A stretch of DNA of 64,000 bases from Aspidiotus rigidus (Eukaryota > Arthropoda > Insecta > Hemiptera > Diaspididae), in the NCBI GenBank assembly GCA_035079385.1, contig JAVHKY010000013.1, positions 4,030,001 to 4,094,000 on the forward strand. Reading direction: 5' to 3'. Position numbers and translations under genes: made by a program. This document shows, in pieces, positions 1 to 11,100 of this stretch (the first letter of the stretch is position 1; every line of letters starts with the position of its first letter). The notes under the pieces were generated by a model. That model saw only the letters and a program-made list of their open reading frames with translations, searched no databases and was not told where the DNA came from.

Positions 1-1678
1 AATTCCCTCATCTTCAATGCGGGTGGATGTGCTCGGTTCAACATTTTCATTGGTGATACAGCTGCTGCCGCTGGGTTCTTCACTATAGCTCGGTTCAAGA
101 TTTTCATTTGTACAAATTGAAGAGCTGCCGCTAGGTTCTTCTGTAACGTAAATAATTTTTTCCTTTTATTATTTGTCATTGAGAACGAAAAATTGTTTCA
201 AATTGTCCTCTCCCATTCTACTTATCATTTTCAGAATTATGAAGCATTTATTTTTAGAATTCTTATTCCATAAAATGATATGTACCTGCAGGGAGTGTCC
301 TCTTTGGCGTACTACTTCCTTCTTCCTCACTGTTGCTGCTGTCTGTCGTCGAACCTCTTTCTAAAGGGAAAGGAAAAAAACGATAGTGTAAAATAAAATT
401 GCAATTAATGTTTTAGAAAATTGTTTCTGTGGCCAATTTTTGGCTTATTCATTTTTGGGGTGTTATTATTCTATGCACAAATGTTTTAGAAAGTTGTACG
501 TACGTAATAATGATTCGACGTCATCTTCAGAGTGTAACTTTCTGACAGCTTCGAGTGGCAGCGCCAAGTTCTTGAAATCGTTCCGACACTTTATACCAAA
601 CATCGCCTCATAAGGCGTGCAACCGATACCTCTATGAAAACATCTGTAGGTCCGAGAATTTATTCCTTTGTAATAATTTCCACTTTTCAAATAATGCATG
701 GACATAGTTTAGCATTGATAGCCTAATTCTTACCTATTTTTTGCGTATTGGATTATGGGCAATGCGTTTGTCCAATTCACACTGTCATTATCTGTCAGCC
801 AACAGGCAATCTTATTTTCAACGTCCTGATTGGCGCGTTCAACTGATCCCTGGGACTGGGGATGACGGGCTTTCCCATGTACAATCTTGCAGTCAGGCCA
901 AACAGCAGCCAAAGCTTCTATCAACTATGGAAAGAAATTTCGAATTTACACATACAGATATTTATTCAATTTTAAACCCATACAAAGTATTTTTTCAACT
1001 CACATTGTTGCTAAATTCTCGACCATTATCGGAATGCAATATTGAAGGAGGCCCAAAATCGATAAATATGGAGTACAAATGATCGGCAACGCTCTCCATG
1101 CGTTTGTCCTTTAATCCTCTCAATATCACATATTTCGTCATGTGGTCTTGATACACGAGAACGAATTTGAAATCCCCATCTGGCCTACTTTGGAAGTCAA
1201 TTAAATCAACTTGACATCTTCCGTTGAAATTTTCGGTCAATATAGGCTTTAAAACCTCATGTTTTTTGCCTTTGCTCCGCTTTAGAGTGCACCGCTCGCA
1301 CAACTGCACATAAATGGTGACTACCTCCGAAGGTACATTAAAGTAATGCTCACGTAATTTTTTGAGCATTACTTGAATGCCTCCGTGCGCTGTGTCCTTA
1401 TGGGCTTCCTTAAGGACACTGTAGTAATCGTCGATCTTCACCACAATTTTGTTACTACTTCGATGTTTCACCCTGACGAGATCTTCTCCATATTCCTCGA
1501 GCATGAATAGCGCAGTTTTTCGATAGTCGTTCAAATTACTGAATGGTAATCCTTCTTGTCGCTGACGAAGTTTCTGGATTAATTCATTGTACTCCTCTTC
1601 GTTATAGTACCTCCGCGTGGCAGATTTCCCAGTTATGAGTTGCCTTACACGATTCACAAATTCCTCTTTCTTAACCAT
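1..1678 (-). CDS. KRBA2-like integrase-domain protein, multi-exon, 3' end cut by window edge
   Basis: Five exons can be joined in phase on the minus strand: 1678-1004, 924-734, 643-504, 360-286 and 140 to beyond position 1. Introns have GT/AG ends (donors gtgagt, gtaaga, gtacgt, gtacat). The start is the ATG at 1678-1676 (MVKKEEFVNRV); an open frame runs further upstream but looks non-coding. The protein has a retroviral-type integrase layout: a zinc-binding HHCC region (EAH, TAHGG, then LCERC, about residues 105-150), then a DDE core with QVDLIDF, HSDNGREF and GSVERAN supplying the D, D and E. The join NGREFSNN|LIEALAA matches KRBA2-type proteins. The last two exons are acidic and serine-rich; exon 5 holds two copies of a 20-residue repeat starting EEPSGSS. 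KRBA2-like proteins derive from transposon or retroelement integrases. The intact triad plus several spliced introns suggests a resident gene rather than a fresh insertion (inference). No KRAB domain is seen. Confidence is high for the family and moderate for the exon 3 donor. Confidence 0.85.
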
Positions 1679-2042
1679 TTTAAATAATGACAACGAAAAA
1701 TTATTGCAAAGAAAACACGAACATGAATTCAAACCAACAAAAACGTAAATATGCAATTGATAAAATATTATTCTTCTGAAGTCTATGTCCTTTGAAACCA
1801 CATATTTTTGCGCAACGCTATTTCTGGAAGCGGAAATACGTGCAAAACAGATTAGCCTATATGTGGCTGCAATAAAATATAACATTTTGCGGCCGCAAAA
1901 ATCCACTCTTCGTATTATGATAATAATTGAACATTCGTATGCATGAAAACACATTCGACTACATTTCGCCCTCTTATTGACTAGTAATTTGAAATAAATT
2001 CAGTGTCTTCGAGTTATTTCCTATTATTTTCTATACCTACAA
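1679..2042. promoter_or_regulatory. Candidate bidirectional promoter between divergent genes
   Basis: This 364-bp interval separates the start codons of the minus-strand integrase gene and the plus-strand 210-residue protein gene. Both 5' untranslated regions and any shared promoter must fit here unless upstream non-coding exons exist. I see no clear TATA box. The role is inferred from the head-to-head arrangement. Confidence 0.4.
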
Positions 2043-2919
2043 ATGTATTACATACCGAAGCCGAACTTTAGTCTACCAGAATTTGAAAAAATTCAGGTGG
2101 ATTGCATTGCAGAATCGTGGGGTGAGCTGTACATAAGAAAATTCAGGTACGCGTTTCTTGAATTTTTTCAGAAAAATGTGTGAAATTTTCCTAGTCATAA
2201 TAAGATAGGTATTAATTTTTATTGTACAGATTCAACCAAGTAGCGTGCAGTTATACCAATGAGAATAAGGAAATGCTGTACTGCGCAATAAAATTGGGGA
2301 TATACAATTTTGTTACATTTTGCTTCGAAGACTTCTACACTGAGATTATGAAGTTCAAGATTGAAAAAATACCGGCGAAGTAAGAAAATATTAAACGATA
2401 ATTTATTAATAAATGTAATTCTTTCAATTGCATCGGATTCTTCAATTATATTTCTTATTTCCCAGAATTGAGACAAAATTCTTGACCGCAAATGAGAAAA
2501 AGTTCGTCGACTACATGCACGGGAAGCCCCTACCTCAGGTCATGCAATCATTCATACAATTTATTGGAAGTAAAATATTTTTCGCTCTACTCAAACTTTG
2601 GGGAATGTACGTCATGAGAATGTTCGATTTTACAATTTTCCAAGTGTATGAATGTTATTAAAATGTACAATACGCTTGCAGGTTGACACTAAATCAGGGA
2701 CCAGTTATTGCAGGCTCTCTTAAAGGCATTGCCCGCGAACAAGTGAAACAAAAATGTAATGCCGTCATAAAGGAGCACGAAGAAGAGCTCATCAAAACCC
2801 TCCAAGGAACCTTCGTCGACGCTATTAATGTAGAACCTCCAGTGAACATTCGTAACGTTCAATACTACGGAAATGCGTTCATTGATGACGTATTTAAGAG
2901 CGATAGCGATACTGATTAA
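2043..2919 (+). CDS. Unrecognised 210-residue protein, four exons
   Basis: Exons 2043-2146, 2230-2379, 2466-2606 and 2682-2919 join in one frame; every intron is short (83, 86 and 75 bp), with GT donors and AG acceptors, all in phase 2. Translation starts MYYIPKPNFSLPEFEKI and ends DDVFKSDSDTD. The protein begins with an aromatic-rich segment (AESWGELYIRKFRF), continues with a mixed hydrophobic part (about residues 50-75, KLGIYNFVTFCFEDFY) and ends with a charged helix-like stretch (EQVKQKCNAVIKEHEEELIKTL) and an acidic tail. There is no signal peptide and no transmembrane segment I would defend. I do not recognise the family. Consistent intron phases and a poly(A) signal 24 bp after the stop codon support a real gene. 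It is divergent from the integrase gene. Confidence 0.75.
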
Positions 2920-2942
2920 GAGTAAAGTAATGTTAATTTCCG

Positions 2943-2948
2943 AATAAA
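2943..2948 (+). terminator. Poly(A) signal AATAAA
   Basis: AATAAA lies 24 bp after the stop codon of the four-exon gene ending at 2919. Confidence 0.6.
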
Positions 2949-5263
2949 AATTCTTTCTGACGGCGGAGCCGATAATTATTATTAGTGACAATTTAATACG
3001 TGAGGAAAAGCTCTTCATTCTATAAGTCTTCTTCTTTACTTGACAATTTATTTACAATTGATAGGAAATAACAATTTTTACAACAAACGAGTTATTCATT
3101 TTGTCATAAAATAGATGGAATTTTGATTAAATGGTGTTCAATTCATCGCAAGCGGTAGTATTTCGTAATGGCGTGAGGAATACGTCTTCACAATAATTTG
3201 TCACAAACATTATTAATTTTCTTTTCAAAAACGATATAATAATTATGGTATTCATCATATTCCAATATGTTCTACAAGAATTTCGAAAAGAAATAAAAAA
3301 AAATGTGAAAATTTTGCCGGTATCTAGAACAACGATTTCTTCAAATTGAACGTTGAACGTACATGAGAACGCCAATTTAATGGGAAATCGTGTACCAGTC
3401 GGCATGGCGTGCTCCGCTAAATCACGGATCGGACCACGAGTGGAGACAGCTGATGACGCGGAGGCTACGGATATTCGGACATCAACGTAGGACACCATCA
3501 AGAGGCGAACAGGGAAGAGCAGGACAGGTACGAGGTGAGACGTAAGGGGAACAGGTGCAGCGAGAGAGACGCGCAAGATACACCGCAAGATACACCGAAA
3601 AGAGAAATGGCCTCAAAATTCTTTTTTTTTTTTTCACATTCTATTTTCGAATTCATTCCTATGCAACCACATGTGTCTACTTCTCCAGCGTGCAAAACGA
3701 CGCGTTCATCGTGTTTCTCCAAATAATACGCGCGACTTTCGATACTGTACGACTTTCGTTAAAAGATACGACATATACATACGTGGCTTTTGCGCCCCCG
3801 ATCGACTACATTATTTTCTGTTCGTGGTAGCGTAAATCCTACTTTGGCGGACCGTTCGCAGCGCCTCCGGCAAAGGCTCACGGCACTCAACGCCACCGTG
3901 ACACACGGTTTGCGGACCGCTGAATATAAAGTTATCTGTTTTGGGAATTTCAGTAGGATCGCGAGACGAACGTCAGGGATAGAGATTGACCTAGGAAGGG
4001 CGAGGGGAATGAAAAAAGAATATCAGTTCGAGATGAAAGAGCATCTGGATGGGATTGAAGCGATAGAAAGGGGTGAATTAACGTGGTCTAAAAGTATTAG
4101 TGAAAAGATGAGAAGATTTGAGCACAGAGCGAGAGAGCGCGGTAACAAAGAGGACGAGCATCTGCCTCCGCGCAAAGGTCGAGCAAGCTAGAAGCCAGTC
4201 GAAGTCCGGAAGATTGACTGGAATTTGATCGTTAGATTTTGAGGAAGTAGCTTTGAATAAGAATCCCTCGAAAAATCGAAAGAAATGAAACAACAAGACT
4301 GAGTCGCCATGCCCCTCAGTGTCCGGGTCTCTTGGTTCTTTTTTCTTCTAATTGACTGTTACGTGACGAAAATTTATTTTTTAATTTTTTCCAACAGATC
4401 TGGAGCTCCTTTTCCTACCAAAATGTAGAGCTCAAGAGATCTCGATTTTTTCTATATGTCAAGATCTGGAAACCAAGAGATCTGCATCTTTGTTCCGCTC
4501 AGACCTGGAATCTCAAGAGACTTAATATTTGTACCTACATAGGGTAGGTATATTATCATTAAGAAAGCATCGAGAAGAAGAAACTTTCTTGAAGACTGTA
4601 CAGAAATTTGAAAAATGCTATGCAAGAATAAAATCATAGGTGACACAGAATGGGCCACACGTGCATTACTAATCAAACGACATATTCGTACATTATCATC
4701 AATATTGATGTTCAAAGACTATCTTGGTCATCTTGGTCACTTTTGACGAAGACTGTACGAGAAATAAAACTTGCCAGGCAAATCTCAAGAGACCGAGAAT
4801 GTGAAAAACTTACTGAAATTTGGAAATTGCTATGCAAAAATAAAATCTCGAGTAACAGAGAATGTATGAATTACTTGAGTAACATCACAACAGATTTTCC
4901 CGGCGAGAACTTTTTTTTTCTTTTCCGCAATTGCATAGGGGCTCTCGCCTTGCCGGAGGCAAGAGCCCCAAAAAAGATTATAAATCAAACTATCGAGATG
5001 ATTTGGAAAATCATCTTCCTTTTCCTGCTATCGATAAACATTTATTTTATACGTTTGTAAATAATACACTAAGAGAAATGAACTAATTTTTGAATGCCTC
5101 TCCAAGTTGAAGTCGTAATTTCAGAAGTTACTTTCTTCAAGCAGTTTCTCGACAGTATACATATAGATGTCAATTTTCCAACACTTTCTTCCAGATTTCC
5201 TCTTCTGATACAATTCTAAAGAAATCTCTTCTTTCAGACCTAGCTTTTAGAGTTCTTGAAGTA
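2949..5263. other. Intergenic block without a recognised gene
   Basis: A CpG-richer stretch at about 3390-3600 precedes a T run near 3622. An open frame at 3790-4191 (133 codons) has a charged C-terminal half, but no homology is recognised and it starts inside low-complexity sequence, so it is not called. At about 4390-4530 short motifs around 'aagagatct' recur. A diverged tandem duplication covers about 4580-4690 and 4760-4890 (shared 'tgctatgcaa.aataaaatc'). An imperfect hairpin with 13-bp arms (ggggctctcgcct / aggcaagagcccc) lies at 4938-4971. Confidence 0.5.
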
Positions 5264-5471
5264 CCCATTCTCAGTGCCGTATTGACCAATAGGCGGAGTA
5301 GGCGGCTGCCTAGGGCAGCAAATTTTTTTTGGGGCACCAAGTTTTCCTTCTTCTTTTTAAAACATTGCTGTAAATTTTTTAAATTTTGTTCATAGTTTTT
5401 ATAATTTCTTCTCGGAATCAACGGGCACGTGGAAAACTTGACACACATTTGCGACACCGAAGTCAATAACA

Positions 5472-6149
5472 TTGAAATCACTATATGTACAACTTGATGG
5501 TCGGCTTGAGCCAATCGTGTCTCTTTCCCCTCTTGCTTTTGCTAAGGAAATTTCCATTCTCCAGCAATTAGCTAGTGCTAATATGGTCAACATTGATATT
5601 AACAGCCTTGTTCGGAGGAAAGTTACTAAGGTAGCTCTCCAACGGACCACCACTTTCACCCAGCCCCTCAGGACAGTTCGGAGGAAATCACCTGTCTTAC
5701 TTCCTTATCTCCCTAAACTCACATCTCTGATTAGAGACGTGATCCAGACCTGTAATATCACTCCTACATTCTACCCTTATCTAAAGCTCCGGAAGCTACT
5801 CCCTAATGGGAAGGACTCGACTCCTCCCTTATCTAGGAGCGGTGTATACTTACTCTGTTGTCACGATTGTCCTGCGAGTTATGTTGGAGAAACCGGCCGA
5901 GCTTTCCGCACTAGGATCAATGAGCATGCATCGGTATACGACAACGGTAACTCTACCAAATCTGCCTTCGCGAAGCACTTTCTGGACAATGGACATCTTG
6001 GTGGTGATGAGGTCATTTTGCACGTGGAGGAAAATTATCGTCGGCGGAAGGCCCTTGAAGAAATCGAAATCGTGAAGATGAGAACTCATCACGCCTACAA
6101 GCTTGTGAACTGTACTGCATACGAGGATGACCTCATCAACAAGCTTTAG
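5472..6149 (+). mobile_element. Penelope-like element 3' fragment encoding GIY-YIG endonuclease domain
   Basis: An open frame of about 225 codons encodes the C-terminal part of a Penelope-like retroelement polyprotein. The linker (KLTSLIRDVIQ...KLRKLLPNGKD) is followed by the GIY-YIG nuclease: SGVYLLCCHDC, SYVGETGR (GVY and YVG in place of GIY and YIG), the catalytic-type arginine in FRTRINEH, and a downstream acidic EEIEIVKM. The CCxxC and NEH residues are as expected for Penelope-type GIY-YIG domains. The reverse transcriptase part is missing, so the copy is 5'-truncated. It has no ATG at its first in-frame position (it begins TTG) and lies inside the hAT-type element. It is unlikely to be expressed as a functional protein. 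Confidence 0.85.
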
Positions 6150-6308
6150 TGCACTGCTCCGGAGTATGAATGTACAGAGGTTTAATTCTTGTTTTACCGA
6201 CTTTAGGAGGTATTGCATTCTTGCGCACGGTGGAATTTTTGGTTGGGGTATGTTTTCTCGGCGTTTCAGAGTGTGTGGATTACGATTTTAACATTGGTTC
6301 AAATTCAT

Positions 6309-6350
6309 ATATACGTACGTACGTATGTATGTATGTATGTATGTATGTAC
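6309..6350. repeat. Tetranucleotide microsatellite (TACG/TATG)n
   Basis: A run of 'tacg' units changes into at least six 'tatg' units. It lies about 160 bp after the Penelope-like reading frame, inside the hAT-type element. Confidence 0.9.
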
Positions 6351-7392
6351 TTTTATTGGTGGGCAAATGTTCTCGGTTGGTATTGATTCGATTTACTCGT
6401 ATATGAAATTGAGAATTATTGAAGTTTCATATTTGCACTAGGGAATAGGGTCATTTTTTTGAAAATCGGATCGGTAGTTTTTGGGATTTTTCCATTTTAA
6501 TTTAGAAAAATTCGGACCGAGGTAAGTCGAACGTCAATTTGTTAACCATCCTGCGTTGAAAAGAATGAATGTTGCTACGGAAAATGAAGAGTGCTACCGA
6601 CTTGTGCGCGAAAAGTGTTTCTTTCTCAGAAGGGGAGGGGGTTGTACGTTGTGTATTATCAGTACACGAGGTTGAATAACAAATAATGCTTGGCAAGTTT
6701 CGAAAAGGAATTTATATCGGAAAACGATGTCATTTTGCCGTTATTAACGAAAACGATTAAGTAATATAATGTAGCCAATAATGAACAACATGGAAAAAAG
6801 AAGTAGAGATGTAGGAAAATAAGATAGGAAAGTCGGTTTTGCTTTCGCGCTGCGAAGGCTTTTTTTCTTGTACTTTTATATCTACGAATTTTGTTCTCTG
6901 CTTTAGCTGTAGATTTTCTTTTCCTTTCATTCTCATGATGACAATTTTGTCGAAAGACGTCTCATGTTGTATCCGCTCCTTGTTCTTCCAATTAAAATTC
7001 GTTCTCGTGTTTTCTTGGTTTTGAATTAAGGAGTGTTTTATACGGGCTACGCAGACGCAGACTTAAATTTCTTCCTCTTAAGATGTCCCGTAAAATATCG
7101 GAAACGATCTCTCGTATTGAAAGCACGTCGGAAATTCTTTTAGATTTGATAAATGTTATGTTTGTAACTTTTTTAAAAATGAATATTTATATTCTCATAC
7201 AGTCGTTTGATGTACAATTATTTACTGCGATTATATGAATAAATAATATTTCATCGCGGGCGGCATTTTTCTGTCCGCCTAAGGCGGCTCAACTGATAAA
7301 TCCGGCCCTGCCCATTCTAACTCATTCTCAAATTCAATAAATTTTGATATTTCGAGGTAGACGAATTTTTCGTGTGCAAGGATAAATATAAT

Positions 7393-7600
7393 ATTTAAAT
7401 GAAATAACGAGGCTTTTCCCGCACCGTTTTTTATTAAAAGATCGTGACGTTTCGGCCCAGCTGGTGGCCTTTATCAAACGTTTGATAAAGGCCACTAGCT
7501 GGGCCGAAACGTCACGTGATAAAGGCCACTAGCTGGGCCGAAACGTCACGATCTTTTAATAAAAAACGGTGCGGGAAAAGCCTCGTTATTTCATTTAAAT
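7393..7600. repeat. Penelope-type terminal inverted repeat (pLTR-like)
   Basis: A long palindrome: the left arm 7393-7480 ('atttaaatgaaataacgagg...' reading inward) pairs with the right arm ending at 7600. The right arm carries a second tandem copy of a 34-bp unit (7483-7516 and 7517-7550, identical). The core 'ggccgaaacgtcac' is typical of Penelope-like element terminal repeats, known from the family. The repeat lies 74 bp outside the right TSD of the hAT-type element, so whether it belonged to the same Penelope copy as 5472-6149 is unclear. Confidence 0.7.
7481..7550 (+). ncRNA. Two tandem hammerhead-ribozyme-like motifs (degenerate)
   Basis: Each 34-bp unit reads TTGATAA (GTGATAA in the second), a stem II of GGCC / GGGCC around a short loop, then GAAAC and GTC. 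That is the order CUGAUGA - stem II - GAAA - NUH of a hammerhead with a minimal stem III. Hammerheads of this kind are described from Penelope-like elements. In the first unit both C3 and G8 are changed, giving a possible U3-A8 pair. In the second the pair is lost. Activity is doubtful. Confidence 0.35.
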
Positions 7601-8155
7601 CCCAAGTTAGCTTGAAACTTTTTCTTCATTTCAAAACACACACATACTCACAAGGTAGAACGACAATAAATCTGGTAGACACTTTACAATATAAATGTCA
7701 CAGAGAGGTTCGATACTATCCAAAATTTTAACACATCCATTAAAACTACGAAAAATTTTTGGGAAGTTTTTCAACGGAATGAGTCAAATATTTGCACTCG
7801 TAATTACGGCAAAATTCTCTTGTCTTTATGAGGAAACTCGTTAATAGTTTGTATCGCACGTAGGATTTCTTCAAAAGCTATAAAATGAATCATCGTCGAT
7901 GTGTCGATATTATATGCTGGTATGTGTCCACCGTCAGATGGCGCATGGGCGAGTGCTAATCTAATATGTACTTCCTTTATATATAATAGAAATACTGAAG
8001 TAGTTCGTGTTTATTATTGTACAGGTACTTTCGTAAAATGGACAATTCTATCGGATAGAAGTTCTACAAATTGCTGAATCGTTCTTGGCAATATATGGGT
8101 TATTACATGGTGTTTTCCAGAATCGTGCTTTCAAAATTTAAACGTGTTCGTAAAA
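7601..8155. other. Upstream region of first transporter gene
   Basis: No gene is seen. It runs from the Penelope-type repeat to the first coding exon of the first Tret1-like gene, so the promoter and 5' untranslated region should lie here. No TATA box is convincing. Confidence 0.35.
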
Positions 8156-11100
8156 ATGCTGACTCCGAAAGAGATCTATCGACAAATTTTGGCATGCTCT
8201 CCAGGTAGGTCCGACTTTAAATTTTTCTTCAATACCGAAGAAATTTTTCAAATTTGACCGATCATCAGCGAATACTTTTAAAAATATTTATGTAATCCAT
8301 TATTTTTATACACAGTATATACGAAAGATTATTATTTATTGCAAAAAAATTACCTAGATTAATTTAGAAATTTCTTTCACGTTCATCATTGACTCATACT
8401 CGTAAAATACTTTATTCCTTTATCGTTTCATTCGCATTTCACAATTTTCTTTACGTCTTATCAATTGACCTCCGTACATCAGCGAAGATATCGACAAAAA
8501 TTGAAAATATCGGCACTTTGACCAGACTACAATTAGCAAAATCGTGAATGGAACATGACGACGTGGACAAATATGTTTGTTTGAACCACGTGTGCTCGTG
8601 CACAAATGCCATATTTTGTAAAATCTATAACGTGACGTTAATAACGTTGATGCTTCCAGAATTTATTGAGCTGTATGAAGAGAATCGCGTTCAGAGGAGA
8701 GTTTTAGAATTACCACGTAGAGGATGGGAAAAAAGGGGGGGCTCTCAAGTTCAAGTAAATAATGCGTCGAATCCTCCGTAGATAAGCTCGATTCTTCTTC
8801 TCTTACTTTTGATAGAATTAATGAAAGTTGTACCACGAATGGCAACGAAGTTGTATATAAGGCTTAAATAAAAAGACAAACATTTTGTCTAAAAATTTTC
8901 GTTTCGAGGTTAACAGATCATGAAAAATAACTTTTTCGAAAGTAGTGAAGAAACCATAAAGATAAAATATTCATAAAACTTGCTCACACGAGGCTAGAGT
9001 AACACAAGTAGATGCAATCGTGCTGTCATTCGAAGAAAGGGAGAAGATTGCCATATTCTAAACGTGAAAAAACAATACCTACACCGATCTACCTAGAATC
9101 AGAAAGAATGTTCTAAAAATTGAAACGAAAGGAAAGCACTTCATAATAAATAATAATAAACTTTACTCCGGTAAATTCTAATAAAACTGTACGTCTTATT
9201 AATAATTCCCTATGAACTCATTCCTCAGCATGGTTATCCCCTATCCTATGCCATGTATTTCGACTATTTGCCTTTCTTCTCCACAGCGCTCCTAGTCTGT
9301 CCTCTATATCGTTTCTCCATCTTATTGCAGTTCTAACTCTTCTTCGCTCGTTATTGTAAAGTTCACTCTGTTATTCTTCTTGCCCACGTGTCTTTCCCCC
9401 TACTTATCTAATTTTTAGCAGCCCAATTGTCTCAATTATTTCTTTTGTTTCTGTCCTCTCCCTGATTGTATTATACCTTATTTTGTCCTGCTTTCTTGTC
9501 CACACATACTGCGTTGGGTCATTTGCAAGCTATTGGTTTGTTTTTTTTTGTTAGTGACTAAATTTTTACTGCGTATGTTAAGATTGGTAGTATGCAAGCT
9601 TCCAGAATTTCAATTTTTTGATGACACTTTCATTTTTCCTTTGAATATTTTTCCTAGTGCCCAGTATCCCTTCCATGCTTTCATTTTCCTTGCTTGTAGT
9701 TCTTTGTTCATTCCTTTTGTGAACGATATGATCCTATCTCCATTTCATCTAATTAAAAATTCTCAGTGACTCTGTTGCTCATGTATTTCGTTTTGTTAGC
9801 ATTTATTTCGAGTCCCACCGCCCTGCATACTACTATAAGTTCCTTCACCATTTCTATCAGTTCATCTCCACTATTTCGCACTAATACAATGTCCTCAGCG
9901 AATCTCTCAAGTTGTTTAGTCTTTTCCCGTCCATATTTACTCCTTTGTCTATCCAATTGAGTTTCCTAAATGCCCCTTCTAATACAAAATTAAATGAATT
10001 GGACGATAGCGGATCATCTTGGGAAACACCTTTTTTGATTCTGAAGGTTTTATCCCACTTATCTAATTTTACATGGGCTGTGGAATTTTTGTACGTGAAG
10101 CACTTCATAAATAATACAGAAAAAAAGTCCTTTTGGAATACATTTGATCTATGGAAAAGTAAATCTTACTGAGGGCTGATTTTAAAGTTTTTGAAGAGTG
10201 CGACAAAAATTTTTTGAGTGCTGGTGATGATGCCATGATATGGTGCTTCATAATTTCAAGCTTACTCAACTGGCCGTACATTAAACCATCACAGTCAAGT
10301 TGAGCACGCATTAAATCGTTCGCGATAATTTCGTACAAAATATTTTGAGCGCCAGTCACATTGACAATATTTTTTCATGCATTATTATTTTGCTTGCGGT
10401 CAGTAATAAACATTGGTTTGTCTAGTTAACAATCGCAGCTTTGAATTTCACATAAACTTTTATACAACTAGAGAATAATTGATAAGCCGATGTTGGTTAG
10501 AGAATTTTTCTCCGAAGTTCCAACGAGGAATGCTGATTAAAAATTCTTTATGAAGATGTTACAGAGGTACACAGTCAGAAAATTTCTCCGGGAGGTTGAA
10601 CAAGAAGATCAATGGACCTTTCTAAACTAAAGTATTGTAGTAAAAGGCACAAGTACGTGATGATAGAAATTCATTTTCTATATTAGTCACGTGCTTGTAT
10701 CTTTTACTACAATATGTTGAACAAGAACATTTTCCAATTGGTTTCGAATAAAGGGGTGTAGCCCATCAAGGGTGGGATCTGCCTTTGGTGGCAGATCTCA
10801 TATCCTCGATTTCTTTATTTTTATAGGATGAAAAGTGGGAAATATGGTACTTTTTTATAGGACTGTTAAGACACCCTGCTATACTATCTAGTAGTCTCCA
10901 CCCTCCTACCAACTTCTCCGGCGAAAGTTTCACTTCCAATCTCAACTCTTCGTCACATTAGAGCCATAATTGTGATTTTTCTTTGGAATTTTCTTCGCGC
11001 ACGTATGCTGCAGCGGAATGGCTGCTATTATGTTGTCTGTAGTTGGTTATCGAAACGACCAACCAGAATTTTTACAGAATTTTCTCACCACATCAAGTTC

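Larger units (their letters stand above)
5272..7310. mobile_element. Non-autonomous hAT-type element, 2.04 kb, with perfect 8-bp TSD
   Basis: The two ends are inverted: the left end starts CAGTGCCG and the reverse complement of the right end starts CAGGGCCGG, and both carry 'taggcgg' subterminally. The element is flanked by perfect 8-bp direct repeats, cccattct at 5264-5271 and 7311-7318. CAG...CTG-type ends with 8-bp duplications are a hallmark of the hAT superfamily. No transposase is present. Inside are a Penelope-like element fragment (5472-6149) and a TATG microsatellite. The element therefore either captured the fragment or received it as a nested insertion. Confidence 0.8.

Noticed and set aside
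3790..4191. 133-codon open frame with charged C-terminal half
   Set aside because: No recognisable domain, and the N-terminal half looks like random translation. An AG acceptor near 3953 could open a real exon, but no partner exon was found.
10105..10359. 84-codon minus-strand open frame next to the RTE LINE
   Set aside because: Does not resemble RTE protein upstream of the retained reverse transcriptase part; the LINE appears truncated near 10108.
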